Positions 42,915 to 51,309 of a DNA stretch of 64,000 nt are shown here, in pieces; the first letter of the stretch is position 1; the number at the start of each line of letters is the position of its first letter. A program made the translations under genes and the position numbers. Source of the DNA: Anaerosacchariphilus polymeriproducens (GTDB lineage Bacteria > Bacillota > Clostridia > Lachnospirales > Lachnospiraceae). The stretch is taken from contig NZ_QRCT01000012.1 in the NCBI RefSeq assembly GCF_003363435.1, positions 298,285-362,284 on the forward strand. The letters are read 5' to 3'. The notes beneath the pieces were generated by a model. That model saw only the letters and a program-made list of their open reading frames with translations. It was not told the DNA's origin and did no database searches.

Positions 42915-43604
42915 ATGGATATAAAATTAAATTATGTAGAAAAAGGGAAAGGCAAGCCTCTTATCTTATTACATGGAAATGGGGAAAATCTTAAATATTT
43001 TGTACACCAGATTGAATATTTTTCAAAAAGTTATCGAGTGATCGCAATAGATACGAGAGGTCATGGGAAATCTCCAAGAGGAAATAGACCTTTTACTTTA
43101 AAACAGTTTGCAGAAGACTTAAAAGATTTTGTGGAAGAAAAGAAATTGGAAGAAATAATTCTGCTGGGTTTTAGCGATGGAGCTAATATTGCGCTCTTGT
43201 TTGCGTTAAAATATCCTCATTATTTAAGTAAACTGATTCTAAATGGTGCTGATCTTCATCCGTCTGGTGTGAAAAGAAGAGTGCAGATACCTATTATTAT
43301 TACATATGGAATGTTTTGTATTCTATCATTTTTTCATAAGAAATGGGTTGCCAAAAAGGAAATGTTTGCTTTGATGGTAAACCAGCCTAATATTCAAAAA
43401 GAAGAGTTGAAAAAGCTGAATATAAAATCTCTTGTAATTGCAGGAACTAATGATATGATTAAACTAAATCATACTTTAAAAATCCATCGTTATATAAACA
43501 ATAGTAAACTTTGTGTAATACCAGGAGATCACTTTATTGCAAAAAAAGAAAGTAAGAGATTTAATAAAGAAGTAGAAGAATTTATAAAAGAGAATAGATA
43601 TTAA
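42915..43604 (+). CDS. Alpha/beta-fold hydrolase
   Basis: 229 residues. HGNGENLKYF forms the oxyanion region, the nucleophile elbow is GFSDG (Ser about 95), the acid Asp lies in IAGTNDMI and the His in PGDHF. It is like small esterases or lysophospholipase-type enzymes of Firmicutes. Substrate unknown. Confidence 0.9.
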   Translation: MDIKLNYVEKGKGKPLILLHGNGENLKYFVHQIEYFSKSYRVIAIDTRGHGKSPRGNRPFTLKQFAEDLKDFVEEKKLEEIILLGFSDGANIALLFALKYPHYLSKLILNGADLHPSGVKRRVQIPIIITYGMFCILSFFHKKWVAKKEMFALMVNQPNIQKEELKKLNIKSLVIAGTNDMIKLNHTLKIHRYINNSKLCVIPGDHFIAKKESKRFNKEVEEFIKENRY

Positions 43605-43609
43605 TCGGA

Positions 43610-43639
43610 CCTCGCATGGATTGTGCGAGGTAAATTTTT
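43610..43639 (+). terminator. Terminator after the hydrolase
   Basis: CCTCGCA (43610-43616) pairs with TGCGAGG (43624-43630), then TAAATTTTT. Confidence 0.85.
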
Positions 43640-43745
43640 CTTAAAATCTGTATATATAATACCACAAAATGGAGAAATTTTCAAGTCTTGTAACCTGGTT
43701 CAATTAGAGGTAAAATCAGTATTTATCAAGAAAGAGAGGGATTCC

Positions 43746-44213
43746 ATGAATGATAAAATGTTTTTACGTCTAATTGGTCAGAATGAAAAAACGCAGCTTC
43801 AAACAATAATTGCTTGTAATCAGTATACAAAAAAATTTGGACTGAGTTTAACGGAACAAGATGTTTTGGTACTTATGAATGATCGGAAAAGCAGTTTGAA
43901 AGAACAAGAGAGAATCGAATTTGGAGAAGGAATTCTGCCTAAATTAATATTTGCATTTTGTGATTCACCTTATATTTATCAAGAGAATTATGTTGATGTT
44001 ATTGGAAGGCTCCAAGATATATTCTATTATTACAAAAATGAATCTATGGATGAGTTAAGTGATGACGAATTGTTAGATTATATGAAAGAATTGTTTGATG
44101 GGAAATGTGAAGGCTCATTAGACTATCTGGAAGAGACTTGTCTGGAACATATTTCAAGAGAAATTCGAGCAGGAAGACAAGGTTTTACAGGGGGGGACAC
44201 AGATGAATTTTAG
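43746..44213 (+). CDS. DUF6323-family protein
   Basis: 155 residues, helical and acidic; the form SLTEQDVLVLMNDRKSSLKEQ and IYQENYVDVIGRLQDIFYYYK matches what I know as DUF6323. The start at 43746 follows GAGAGGG. The last 11 bases overlap the DUF6179 gene, so the two are translationally coupled and probably form a complex. Function unknown. Confidence 0.72.
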   Translation: MNDKMFLRLIGQNEKTQLQTIIACNQYTKKFGLSLTEQDVLVLMNDRKSSLKEQERIEFGEGILPKLIFAFCDSPYIYQENYVDVIGRLQDIFYYYKNESMDELSDDELLDYMKELFDGKCEGSLDYLEETCLEHISREIRAGRQGFTGGDTDEF

Positions 44214-45420
44214 TGAAGAAGAAATCTTGCAACTGCTATCTGATAGAGTCAGGAAATACACCAGTAATGAAAGCTCTTCGGTCAGTTATGAAAAAGCAAG
44301 ACAGCTTATGGGTTCCATACTTTTTTGCATGGAGGATGCGCAGTCTTGCAGTCAGAACAATGAGAAGAAGTTAACGTTGTTTCATAAGAAGATGAACGCA
44401 AAAGAAGCATTTGAGGTGGGGTTAAACAAGAAAAAAGTAAAAATAAAAGAAACTCAAAAACTATTTGAAACAATTATGAAAACTTTTTGTACCTATCAGA
44501 ATCAATGTTACTATGATACAATAATAAAAGGGATGCCAGGTTTTTTCAAAACTTATGATGTTGAGTATAATGCCCAAAATCATATTTTAACGTTAGATTA
44601 TCCGCTGATCACAGCTCCGAGCTTAAATCTTAAAGGTATTGATTTGATTTATGAGTACTTAAAGAGAACTTGGATAGAGCAATGTTTTTTAAGTTCATTT
44701 TCATATGATAACATTTTAGATATTTTAAAAAATTATCATAAGAAACATGAGGAGCTTATATTTAATATTTGTAGAGTTGTTTTTAGAAATGCGATTGGAT
44801 GCGTTTTACTTGATAAGTCTATTTATGAATTAATGATTCAATGTGATGAGAGAGAATTGCTTAAGAGATTAGGTGATTCTAAGAACGTTGCAGAGCTTGA
44901 GGCTATTCTTATAGAAGCATTTGAGAGAATGCTCAATTTACATTTTAATAATAATCAAGAGTATTTCGTATATTTTTTGAATGAAATAAAAGATTTTGCA
45001 TTTGAAATTAAAAGTAATGCGGAAAATAATCATTTAGATAAAATATTTTTAGGCTCAACTACAGTTGAACCGCAAAATCAAGTTATCTATAAAGATGGCA
45101 GTCCTATGGAAGATGAAAAATTGAGGGAACTTATCGATGGTTTGAGTCAGATACGTTTTTTAACAGAAAAGTTAGATATGATAAAAACGCAGGTTAAAAG
45201 CTTAGAAGATTTGAAGGAAGTTTTAAAAGAATGTTTTTTTGATGAGGAGTTCCTAAATGTCTTTGCATTGCTGAGTACAAATGAAATTGAGGTTCTGAAA
45301 GAAGAAATTATACAAAAAATAGAGTATAATGAAGAGTTAGAAGAATGGGAAATAGCATTCAAAAAAGAAATGATTACAAGGGAATCGAAAAACAAAGAGG
45401 AAAAAAGGAGTATAACATGA
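44203..45420 (+). CDS. DUF6179-family protein
   Basis: 405 residues, almost entirely helical, without membrane segments. It begins FSEEEILQLLSDRVRKYTSNESSSVSYEKA and has a central YDVEYNAQNHILTLDYPLI strand pair. I associate it with DUF6179, the usual neighbour of DUF6323 in Lachnospiraceae. Its stop overlaps the start of the secreted propeller gene (ATGA). Function unknown. Confidence 0.7.
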   Translation: MNFSEEEILQLLSDRVRKYTSNESSSVSYEKARQLMGSILFCMEDAQSCSQNNEKKLTLFHKKMNAKEAFEVGLNKKKVKIKETQKLFETIMKTFCTYQNQCYYDTIIKGMPGFFKTYDVEYNAQNHILTLDYPLITAPSLNLKGIDLIYEYLKRTWIEQCFLSSFSYDNILDILKNYHKKHEELIFNICRVVFRNAIGCVLLDKSIYELMIQCDERELLKRLGDSKNVAELEAILIEAFERMLNLHFNNNQEYFVYFLNEIKDFAFEIKSNAENNHLDKIFLGSTTVEPQNQVIYKDGSPMEDEKLRELIDGLSQIRFLTEKLDMIKTQVKSLEDLKEVLKECFFDEEFLNVFALLSTNEIEVLKEEIIQKIEYNEELEEWEIAFKKEMITRESKNKEEKRSIT

Positions 45421-46397
45421 AAAAAGCAGTTACATTATTCTTATTATGTTTGACATTAGGTTTATCTATTTTTAATGATGCACAGGCAGCACAAGAGAAT
45501 CCGGAACCGGAAATTAAAGGAAAAATGGTCTATCATACTTATTCAAGTTATGAAGCGCAAGATAGTAAATTATATGTATATGATTTTAGCAGCAAAGAAA
45601 ATCGTTGTATTAGTGAGGAGCTGACAGGAGTTACAGATGCTATGAATGGAGATTTTGGGAGTGAATCCGATGAAATTATTTTTATGGGGATATCTGTTCA
45701 ATATAATGAGTGGCATATTTACAGATATAATCTAAAGTCAAGGAAACTGACGGATTTGACACCTGGAAATGAATATAGTTATCAGGATCCGAAGTATTCA
45801 CCGGACGGTAAAAAAATAGTGTATAAAAGAGGAAAATGGGATAATAAAAGAAATACGATGGTCTATGATATAGTAGAGAAGAATTTATCTGATTTATCTC
45901 AAATAAAGCTTACAAATGATGTTTACGAGGATTCCATGCCATACTATTCTATGGACGGAAAAAAAGTATATTATGCAAGAGGAGTCAGAAAAAATTCGGC
46001 AATCTATTCCGTCACAACAAGTGAACCACACAGAATATCTAAAGTATATGGTGCGAATAATATATGTAGTTATTATCCAATTACAGATGGGAATGGATCA
46101 TTATATTTTTCTAAATGGTATTCAGCTCAAAATGAAACAGATCAAATAATGGAAATGAAGACAGATACAAAAAGCATAAAATCTTTAGCTTTTAATAGCA
46201 AAGATTATAATTGTTCAGATGCTTGTCCGGTATTTGGAGAATATATGATTATAAGCAGTACGAAAGCAGGTGGACAGGGAAACTATGATTTATATATAGT
46301 AAATAAAAATAGTGGAGCCATGTGGTCGTTAAATAATTATAATCAGACAATCAATGATGCCAATCATCAGCTGGGCGCAAGTTTCTTGGAAAAATAG
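45417..46397 (+). CDS. Secreted TolB-like beta-propeller protein
   Basis: 326 residues. A signal peptide (1-24, ending near DAQAA) is followed by PD40-type repeats: KMVYHTYSSYEAQDSKLYVY, DEIIFMGISVQYNEWHIYRY, YSPDGKKIVYKRG, YSMDGKKVYYARGV. This predicts a six-blade propeller outside the membrane for protein or glycan binding. It overlaps DUF6179 by ATGA, linking an exported protein with two cytosolic ones of unknown function. Confidence 0.82.
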   Translation: MKKAVTLFLLCLTLGLSIFNDAQAAQENPEPEIKGKMVYHTYSSYEAQDSKLYVYDFSSKENRCISEELTGVTDAMNGDFGSESDEIIFMGISVQYNEWHIYRYNLKSRKLTDLTPGNEYSYQDPKYSPDGKKIVYKRGKWDNKRNTMVYDIVEKNLSDLSQIKLTNDVYEDSMPYYSMDGKKVYYARGVRKNSAIYSVTTSEPHRISKVYGANNICSYYPITDGNGSLYFSKWYSAQNETDQIMEMKTDTKSIKSLAFNSKDYNCSDACPVFGEYMIISSTKAGGQGNYDLYIVNKNSGAMWSLNNYNQTINDANHQLGASFLEK

Positions 46398-46414
46398 AAG
46401 GAGATTAATTCAAT

Positions 46415-46636
46415 ATGAGTGAAGAACGAAAAGAAAAGACTTTTAAAGAACAATACTTGGCAGGGGAAATTGAATTTGAAGAAATCGATACTTATAGTCA
46501 ACGATGGGGAAAAAGTGATGATATTAGGACCTTAAGAGAATATCTGGGTCTAAATGAAAAGGAAGAAGATATCTGGATCAGTGAAAGTGAGGAAGCACTT
46601 CAGGAAATACTCGATACGCAGAAGAGAACGAAGTAA
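46415..46636 (+). CDS. Small acidic hypothetical protein
   Basis: 73 residues (starts MSEERKEKTFKEQYLAGEIE). Predicted helical and acidic, with REYLGLNEKEEDIWI. It lies 17 bases after the propeller gene with AAGGAG upstream, so it is likely a real member of the DUF6323-DUF6179 unit. No family recognised. Confidence 0.65.
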   Translation: MSEERKEKTFKEQYLAGEIEFEEIDTYSQRWGKSDDIRTLREYLGLNEKEEDIWISESEEALQEILDTQKRTK

Positions 46637-46658
46637 TTTAAAGTAAGGTGAAATGCAG

Positions 46659-47132
46659 ATGATTAAAACAAATGTAATGCGTCTTTTGGATAAGGCAGGT
46701 ATCTATTACGAAGTTAAGGAGTATCCGGTAGACGAAAATGATTTATCGGGAGTTCATGTGGCAGCTGTATTAGGGCAGTCGGTAGAACAAGTATTTAAGA
46801 CATTGGTTTTAAAAGGAGACAAAATTGAATATATTGTTTGTTGCATCCCGGTTGCAGATGAGTTAAATCTAAAAAAGGTTGCAAATATTACCAATAATAA
46901 AAAAGTAGAAATGCTACATAGGAAGGATTTGCAGAAAGTAACCGGATATATCAGAGGCGGTTGTTCACCAATAGGGATGAAGAAAAAGTTTCCTACTTTT
47001 TTAGATGAGACAGGGATTTTATTTGACAAGATTGCAGTAAGTGCAGGTGTCAGAGGGGCTCAAATAATTATCAATCCTGAAGTATTATGTGAATTTTTGG
47101 AAGGGCAGTTTGAGGATTTAGTGAAGGTATAA
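46659..47132 (+). CDS. ybaK: Cys-tRNA(Pro) deacylase, YbaK/EbsC family
   Basis: About 157 residues: LDKAGIYYEVKEYPVDE, VFKTLVLKGDKIEYIVCCIP, a conserved Lys in LNLKKVANIT, and GYIRGGCSPIGMKKKFPTF. It hydrolyses mischarged Cys-tRNA(Pro). The start at 46659 is favoured over 46653 because AAGGTG stands 8 bases upstream of it but only 2 from the other. Confidence 0.9.
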   Translation: MIKTNVMRLLDKAGIYYEVKEYPVDENDLSGVHVAAVLGQSVEQVFKTLVLKGDKIEYIVCCIPVADELNLKKVANITNNKKVEMLHRKDLQKVTGYIRGGCSPIGMKKKFPTFLDETGILFDKIAVSAGVRGAQIIINPEVLCEFLEGQFEDLVKV

Positions 47133-47137
47133 AAGAA

Positions 47138-48655
47138 ATGTTTGAAAAACTATTTAGAAATATATTTTTTATGATATTAATAACTCTTATATGTACCATG
47201 ATATCCGTTTTTTTTGAACATATTAAAATGTCAGAATCCAATATAGTTATGATATATTTGCTTGGAATATTATTGTTTTCATTTATTGCGGAAGGATATG
47301 TTTATAGTTTTTTTGCCTCAGTTTTTGCTGTGCTTTTATATAACTTTTTTTTTACAGAACCATTCTATACTTTTAAGGTAAAAAATCCGGATTATATAAT
47401 TACTTTTTTTGTTTTGTTTATTGTGGGATTTATTACAAGTATGCTTACTATCAGGGTAAAGCTAGGAAGACAGTTGCTGGAAGATAGAGAGGCATATATC
47501 TATTCTTTATATTTTATTGAAAAGCGATTGTTGAATGTCAAAAGTGGTGTAGAACTTGCAGAAGTATCTGCAGAAGAGCTTTATAAACAACTGAATGCGA
47601 ATATAATGATAAAGTTTTTTGATTCTTCTGGAAAAATCACATGTTGTAAGGTTAGAGGGGAGGAAATATTTAGTGGTACTATAGATATTTCGGCATGTTT
47701 AGAAACTTTTCAATCGGGAAGTCCATGTGGAAAAGGCAGCAATTTATTTTCTGATGCTAAAGCGTTTTATATTCCAATTATAAGCCATAATGGTGTCCTG
47801 GGTGTTATTGGTATTTCATTAATAGAAGGCGGTAACTTGAGTAATACACAACTTGGATTTTTAGATGTTATTTTACCTCAGATAGCTGTAGTGTTAGAGC
47901 GTGAAAGGATTTATGAAAAGCAAAAGCAGACGCAAATGGAAATACAGGGAGAACGGTTGAGAGCGGATATGCTTAAAGCAGTTTCCCATGATTTTAGAAC
48001 TCCACTTACAGGGATTATGGGTCTATCTAGTACATTTTTAGAAAATTATGAGCAGTTAAATGATTTGATTAAGAAGAATTTTTTACAGAGCATATATGAA
48101 GATGCAGATTGGTTAAATGAGTTAGTAGAAAATATATTACAGAAGACACGTTTTGATGAAGGAAGAGTAAAACTAAGATTGGAACAGGAAGCAGCAGAGG
48201 AAATTATTACGGAAGCAGTTACTCATGTTAAAAAGCGTGCGTTAAATCATAAAATTTCAGTAAAGATTCCTCATGAAATTGTATTAATCAATGTTGACGG
48301 AGTATTAATAAGGCAAGTGTTAGTTAATCTTTTGAATAATGCAATCAATTATACTCCTGAGAAAAGTGAAATAATAGTTTCGTTATATCATAAAGATGGT
48401 AAAGTTATATTTGAGGTAGCAGATAATGGCCCAGGTATCTCTCAAGAAGATATGTCAATTATATTTAATCAGTATGAGCAGAAAAATATCAATAAAATCT
48501 CAAAACGAAGAGGTGTAGGTCTAGGGTTATCTCTTTGTAAATCAATTGTAGAAGCTCATAATGGAAAGATATCCATCAGAAAGAATGAACCACATGGTAC
48601 GAATGTAAGTTTTTATATTTTGACAAAGAAGGTGAATGAATCATGGAACCACTAA
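47138..48655 (+). CDS. kdpD: KdpD-like sensor histidine kinase lacking the KdpD/USP N-terminal domains
   Basis: 505 residues against about 890 in full KdpD. It begins at the DUF4118 four-helix membrane domain (about 8-105: AVLLYNFFFTEPFYTFKVKN is the family loop), then a GAF-like domain (about 135-265), HisKA with phospho-His in AVSHDFRTPLTGIMG, and HATPase_c with NLLNNAINYTPE and DNGPGIS. The nucleotide-binding KdpD and USP domains that monitor K+ in KdpD are missing. The gene overlaps its response regulator by 13 bases. Confidence 0.9.
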   Translation: MFEKLFRNIFFMILITLICTMISVFFEHIKMSESNIVMIYLLGILLFSFIAEGYVYSFFASVFAVLLYNFFFTEPFYTFKVKNPDYIITFFVLFIVGFITSMLTIRVKLGRQLLEDREAYIYSLYFIEKRLLNVKSGVELAEVSAEELYKQLNANIMIKFFDSSGKITCCKVRGEEIFSGTIDISACLETFQSGSPCGKGSNLFSDAKAFYIPIISHNGVLGVIGISLIEGGNLSNTQLGFLDVILPQIAVVLERERIYEKQKQTQMEIQGERLRADMLKAVSHDFRTPLTGIMGLSSTFLENYEQLNDLIKKNFLQSIYEDADWLNELVENILQKTRFDEGRVKLRLEQEAAEEIITEAVTHVKKRALNHKISVKIPHEIVLINVDGVLIRQVLVNLLNNAINYTPEKSEIIVSLYHKDGKVIFEVADNGPGISQEDMSIIFNQYEQKNINKISKRRGVGLGLSLCKSIVEAHNGKISIRKNEPHGTNVSFYILTKKVNESWNH

Positions 48656-49338
48656 TTTTGGTAGTTGACGATGAAAAATCTATACGCAATTTTCTTCAAG
48701 TGTCGATTGAAACTCAAGGATATAAATGTGTTGATACAGATAATGGTTCAAGCGCACTTATGTTAGCGGTTTCTCGGTGCCCGGATATCATCATCTTAGA
48801 TCTTGGGTTACCAGATATAGATGGGTTGGAAGTGATTAAGAAGTTAAGAGCATTTTCCCAGGTTCCTATTATTGTCATTTCTGCCAGAGGGCATGATCGC
48901 GAGAAAGTAGAGGCACTTGATGCGGGAGCAGATGATTATTTGACGAAACCGTTTAGTGTTTTGGAATTACTTGCAAGAATACGTGTTATTCTGCGCCATA
49001 ATTCTTTGAATGAAGCTCCTGCTGAAGCAGAAGATTTAATATATAAGATAAAGAATCTGGTTATTGATACTGATAAACGAAGAATTTGGCTGGATAACGA
49101 AGAGGTGAGACTAACCCCCAATGAATATAAAGTTTTAATGTTACTAGCCAAAAATCGAGGTAAAGTCCTTACACATAAGTTTATTACAAAAGATATCTGG
49201 GGAGGGATTTTGGCAGAAGATATTCAGTCACTGCGTGTATGTATGGGGAATTTGAGACGAAAATTAGGAGAAGATCCATCACAGCCGAAATATATAATAA
49301 CAGAGATTGGAGTAGGATATCGTCTCGTTGATGAATAA
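48643..49338 (+). CDS. kdpE: OmpR-family response regulator, KdpE-like
   Basis: 231 residues. Receiver domain with acidic pocket DD (9-10), phospho-acceptor Asp53 in ILDLGLPDIDG and Lys in LTKPF; C-terminal winged helix (about 130-228) with RLTPNEYKVLMLLAKNRGKV and YIITEIGVGYRLVDE. The neighbouring trk genes and the direct repeat at 49404-49452 are its likely targets. Confidence 0.93.
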   Translation: MEPLILVVDDEKSIRNFLQVSIETQGYKCVDTDNGSSALMLAVSRCPDIIILDLGLPDIDGLEVIKKLRAFSQVPIIVISARGHDREKVEALDAGADDYLTKPFSVLELLARIRVILRHNSLNEAPAEAEDLIYKIKNLVIDTDKRRIWLDNEEVRLTPNEYKVLMLLAKNRGKVLTHKFITKDIWGGILAEDIQSLRVCMGNLRRKLGEDPSQPKYIITEIGVGYRLVDE

Positions 49339-49356
49339 TTATAAATCTTAAATCAG

Positions 49357-49398
49357 TCTACTTAAATGATAATTCAATCATTTAAGTAGATTTTTTTT
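49357..49398 (+). terminator. Terminator after kdpDE
   Basis: TCTACTTAAATGA (49357-49369) pairs perfectly with TCATTTAAGTAGA (49378-49390), followed by eight T. Confidence 0.9.
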
Positions 49399-49403
49399 AT
49401 TGA

Positions 49404-49452
49404 ACTTTATACAAAACTTATAAGTTCATACTAAAACTTTATACAAAACTTA
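49404..49452 (+). promoter_or_regulatory. 17-bp direct repeat upstream of the trk operon
   Basis: ACTTTATACAAAACTTA occurs at 49404-49420 and again at 49436-49452: identical copies 32 bp apart, three helical turns. The second copy occupies the -35 position for a TATAAA at 49470-49475, as expected for an OmpR-family activator bound as tandem dimers. The adjacent KdpE-like regulator is the natural candidate. Confidence 0.65.
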
Positions 49453-49500
49453 GGTAAAAAGGTTTATCTTATAAAAGAATTATGAAATGGAGGAATTGTT

Positions 49501-49857
49501 ATGAGTAAAAAAGAATTATATTCGAAGGATATCTTAGAATGGATTAATGAGGCTATAGATTTATTGAATGGTAATAAACTTCAAGAATCTTATGAAATGA
49601 TTATTAAAGCACTAGAGCAAAATCCAAATGCTCCAGAACCACAGAATCTTCTTGGTCTTTGGTATGAACTGCAAGGGGATAATGATATGGCCAGAAAACA
49701 TTACAGAGCAGCATATGCTTTGGATCCGACATACAAATCAGCCAGCAGAAACCTAGAACGAGTATGCACAATTTTTACTTCCGATAGTAAAGTGATAGAT
49801 TTGGAAGATGAAATACTAAAAGAACTGAAAGAAATAAAAACTGGTTACAGAAAATAA
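49501..49857 (+). CDS. TPR-repeat protein
   Basis: 118 residues with two to three tetratricopeptide-like helical pairs (LQESYEMIIKALEQNPNAPE, LLGLWYELQGDNDMARKHYR, AYALDPTYKSASRNLERV). A cytosolic protein-interaction module. First gene of the trk operon; it may be a scaffold for the Trk complex, which is inference from position. Confidence 0.8.
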   Translation: MSKKELYSKDILEWINEAIDLLNGNKLQESYEMIIKALEQNPNAPEPQNLLGLWYELQGDNDMARKHYRAAYALDPTYKSASRNLERVCTIFTSDSKVIDLEDEILKELKEIKTGYRK

Positions 49858-49883
49858 AATTTACATAGTTTTAGGAGGTAAAT

Positions 49884-50537
49884 ATGTATATCATAATTGT
49901 TGGCTGTGGGAAATTAGGGGGAAAACTGGCCAGAGAATTAGCTGACGAGGGAAATGATATCTGCATTGTTGACCGGGATAGTAATAAATTGAACGGATTG
50001 GGAAGTGGATTTAACGGTCAACGGATAACAGGAATTGAATTTGATAGTGATAAACTTAAAGAAGCTGGAATTGAAAGTGCAGATGTTCTTTTGGCAGTAA
50101 CACCTGATGATAATATTAATATAACGGTTTCCCTTATTGCAGAGAAAATTTATAATGTTAAAAAGATTATTGCGAGAGTAAATGATCCGGGTAAGAAGTA
50201 TATTTATAATACATTAGAAATTGAGGTTATTGATCCGGTCCAATATGAGATTGAGGTGCTGCAAAGTAAATTAGTTATGAAGAACGTAGAAGTTATTTCT
50301 TTTCTTGATAATGAATACGAGATTATTGAAGTCTTCGTAAATAAGCAAAAAGAAGTATTAGTTGGGGATATTGAAAACAGATATTCTTGTTTGATTTCAG
50401 GATTGGTCAAGAATAGTGAAGTAAGATTACCCAATAAAACGGATCGGATAAAAAGTGGAGACAGGATAATCTGTACGGTTCAAAAGAAGAATAAACAAGC
50501 ATTAATAAATCTGTTTAACAAGGAGATATTATTATGA
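49884..50537 (+). CDS. trkA: TrkA/KtrA-type K+ channel regulatory subunit (first)
   Basis: 217 residues: RCK_N Rossmann domain (1-135) with IIVGCGKLGGKLARELADEG and the ribose-binding acid in IVDRDSNKL, then RCK_C (about 140-217). It binds NAD(H) or adenine nucleotides and gates TrkH/KtrB. AGGAGG precedes it; its stop overlaps the next trkA start (ATGA). Confidence 0.9.
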   Translation: MYIIIVGCGKLGGKLARELADEGNDICIVDRDSNKLNGLGSGFNGQRITGIEFDSDKLKEAGIESADVLLAVTPDDNINITVSLIAEKIYNVKKIIARVNDPGKKYIYNTLEIEVIDPVQYEIEVLQSKLVMKNVEVISFLDNEYEIIEVFVNKQKEVLVGDIENRYSCLISGLVKNSEVRLPNKTDRIKSGDRIICTVQKKNKQALINLFNKEILL

Positions 50538-51235
50538 AATCTATAATAGTTGGTGGAGGAAAAATTGGTTATAACCTATTTAAGATATTAAAGGAGAGAG
50601 ACCATCAAGTTACTTTAATAGAGCGGGATAAGGAGACTTGTTTAAATATTGCTGAAGATATTAATACAGATGTGATCTGGGGAGATGGAACAGAGTTAGA
50701 GGTGTTAAGAGATGCCGGAATTGAAGAGGCAGAGATTGTAGCAGCAGTTACAGGAAGTGATGAAGAAAATTTAGTTATCTGTAAAATCGCAAAGTTAAGT
50801 TTTGAAACGAAAAGAACGATTGCACGAGTTAACAATCCGAAGAATACGAAGATGTTTAAAAAACTTGGAATAGATAATACTGTCTGCAGTACCGAAGTAA
50901 TTGCAAATTTAATAGAATATTCTTTAGATACAGATGATTATAGAATTATTAATACTTTAGAGAAAGGTGCTATGCTCTTAGTAGAATTAAGCATGAAGGA
51001 GTATTGTTGCTGGTGCGATCAATATTTAAGAGATCTTGTTTTACCACAGGAATGTGTTTTTGTATCAGTTTTACGTGGGGAACAGATTATTTATCCTAGG
51101 GGGGCCACAAAAATTTTACATAATGATAAGGTTTTAATTATAACAAATAAAAATGCATTAACTTTTCTGGTTAATGCGATATTCAGTAAAGGAAATAGAA
51201 AATGGAAGACAAGAAAAATGAAATCAGAGGTATAA
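50534..51235 (+). CDS. trkA: TrkA/KtrA-type K+ channel regulatory subunit (second)
   Basis: 233 residues with the same RCK_N-RCK_C order: IIVGGGKIGYNLFKILKERD, VTLIERDKETC, AAVTGSDEENLVICKIAK, VNNPKNTKMFKKLGID. The two adjacent single-RCK genes may together replace the tandem RCK of E. coli TrkA, giving a heteromeric ring. The 3' end overlaps a 34-codon membrane ORF in another frame. Confidence 0.9.
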   Translation: MKSIIVGGGKIGYNLFKILKERDHQVTLIERDKETCLNIAEDINTDVIWGDGTELEVLRDAGIEEAEIVAAVTGSDEENLVICKIAKLSFETKRTIARVNNPKNTKMFKKLGIDNTVCSTEVIANLIEYSLDTDDYRIINTLEKGAMLLVELSMKEYCCWCDQYLRDLVLPQECVFVSVLRGEQIIYPRGATKILHNDKVLIITNKNALTFLVNAIFSKGNRKWKTRKMKSEV

Positions 51236-51306
51236 TTTTAGAATTATTCACAGTTATACTATATCTATTTATTACTTTTATTGCGGTATTGGTAATTATG
51301 AGGTGA
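51202..51306 (+). CDS. 34-residue single-span membrane ORF between trkA and trkH
   Basis: ATG at 51202, about 8 bases after AAAGGA, encodes MEDKKNEIRG followed by IILELFTVILYLFITFIAVLVIM and a stop after Arg at 51306, three bases before the trkH ATG. It has a charged N terminus and one membrane helix. It overlaps the end of the second trkA in a different frame. By size and position it recalls KdpF, the small stabilising subunit of Kdp, though the sequence cannot prove kinship. Confidence 0.6.
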   Translation: MEDKKNEIRGIILELFTVILYLFITFIAVLVIMR

Positions 51307-51309
51307 AAG

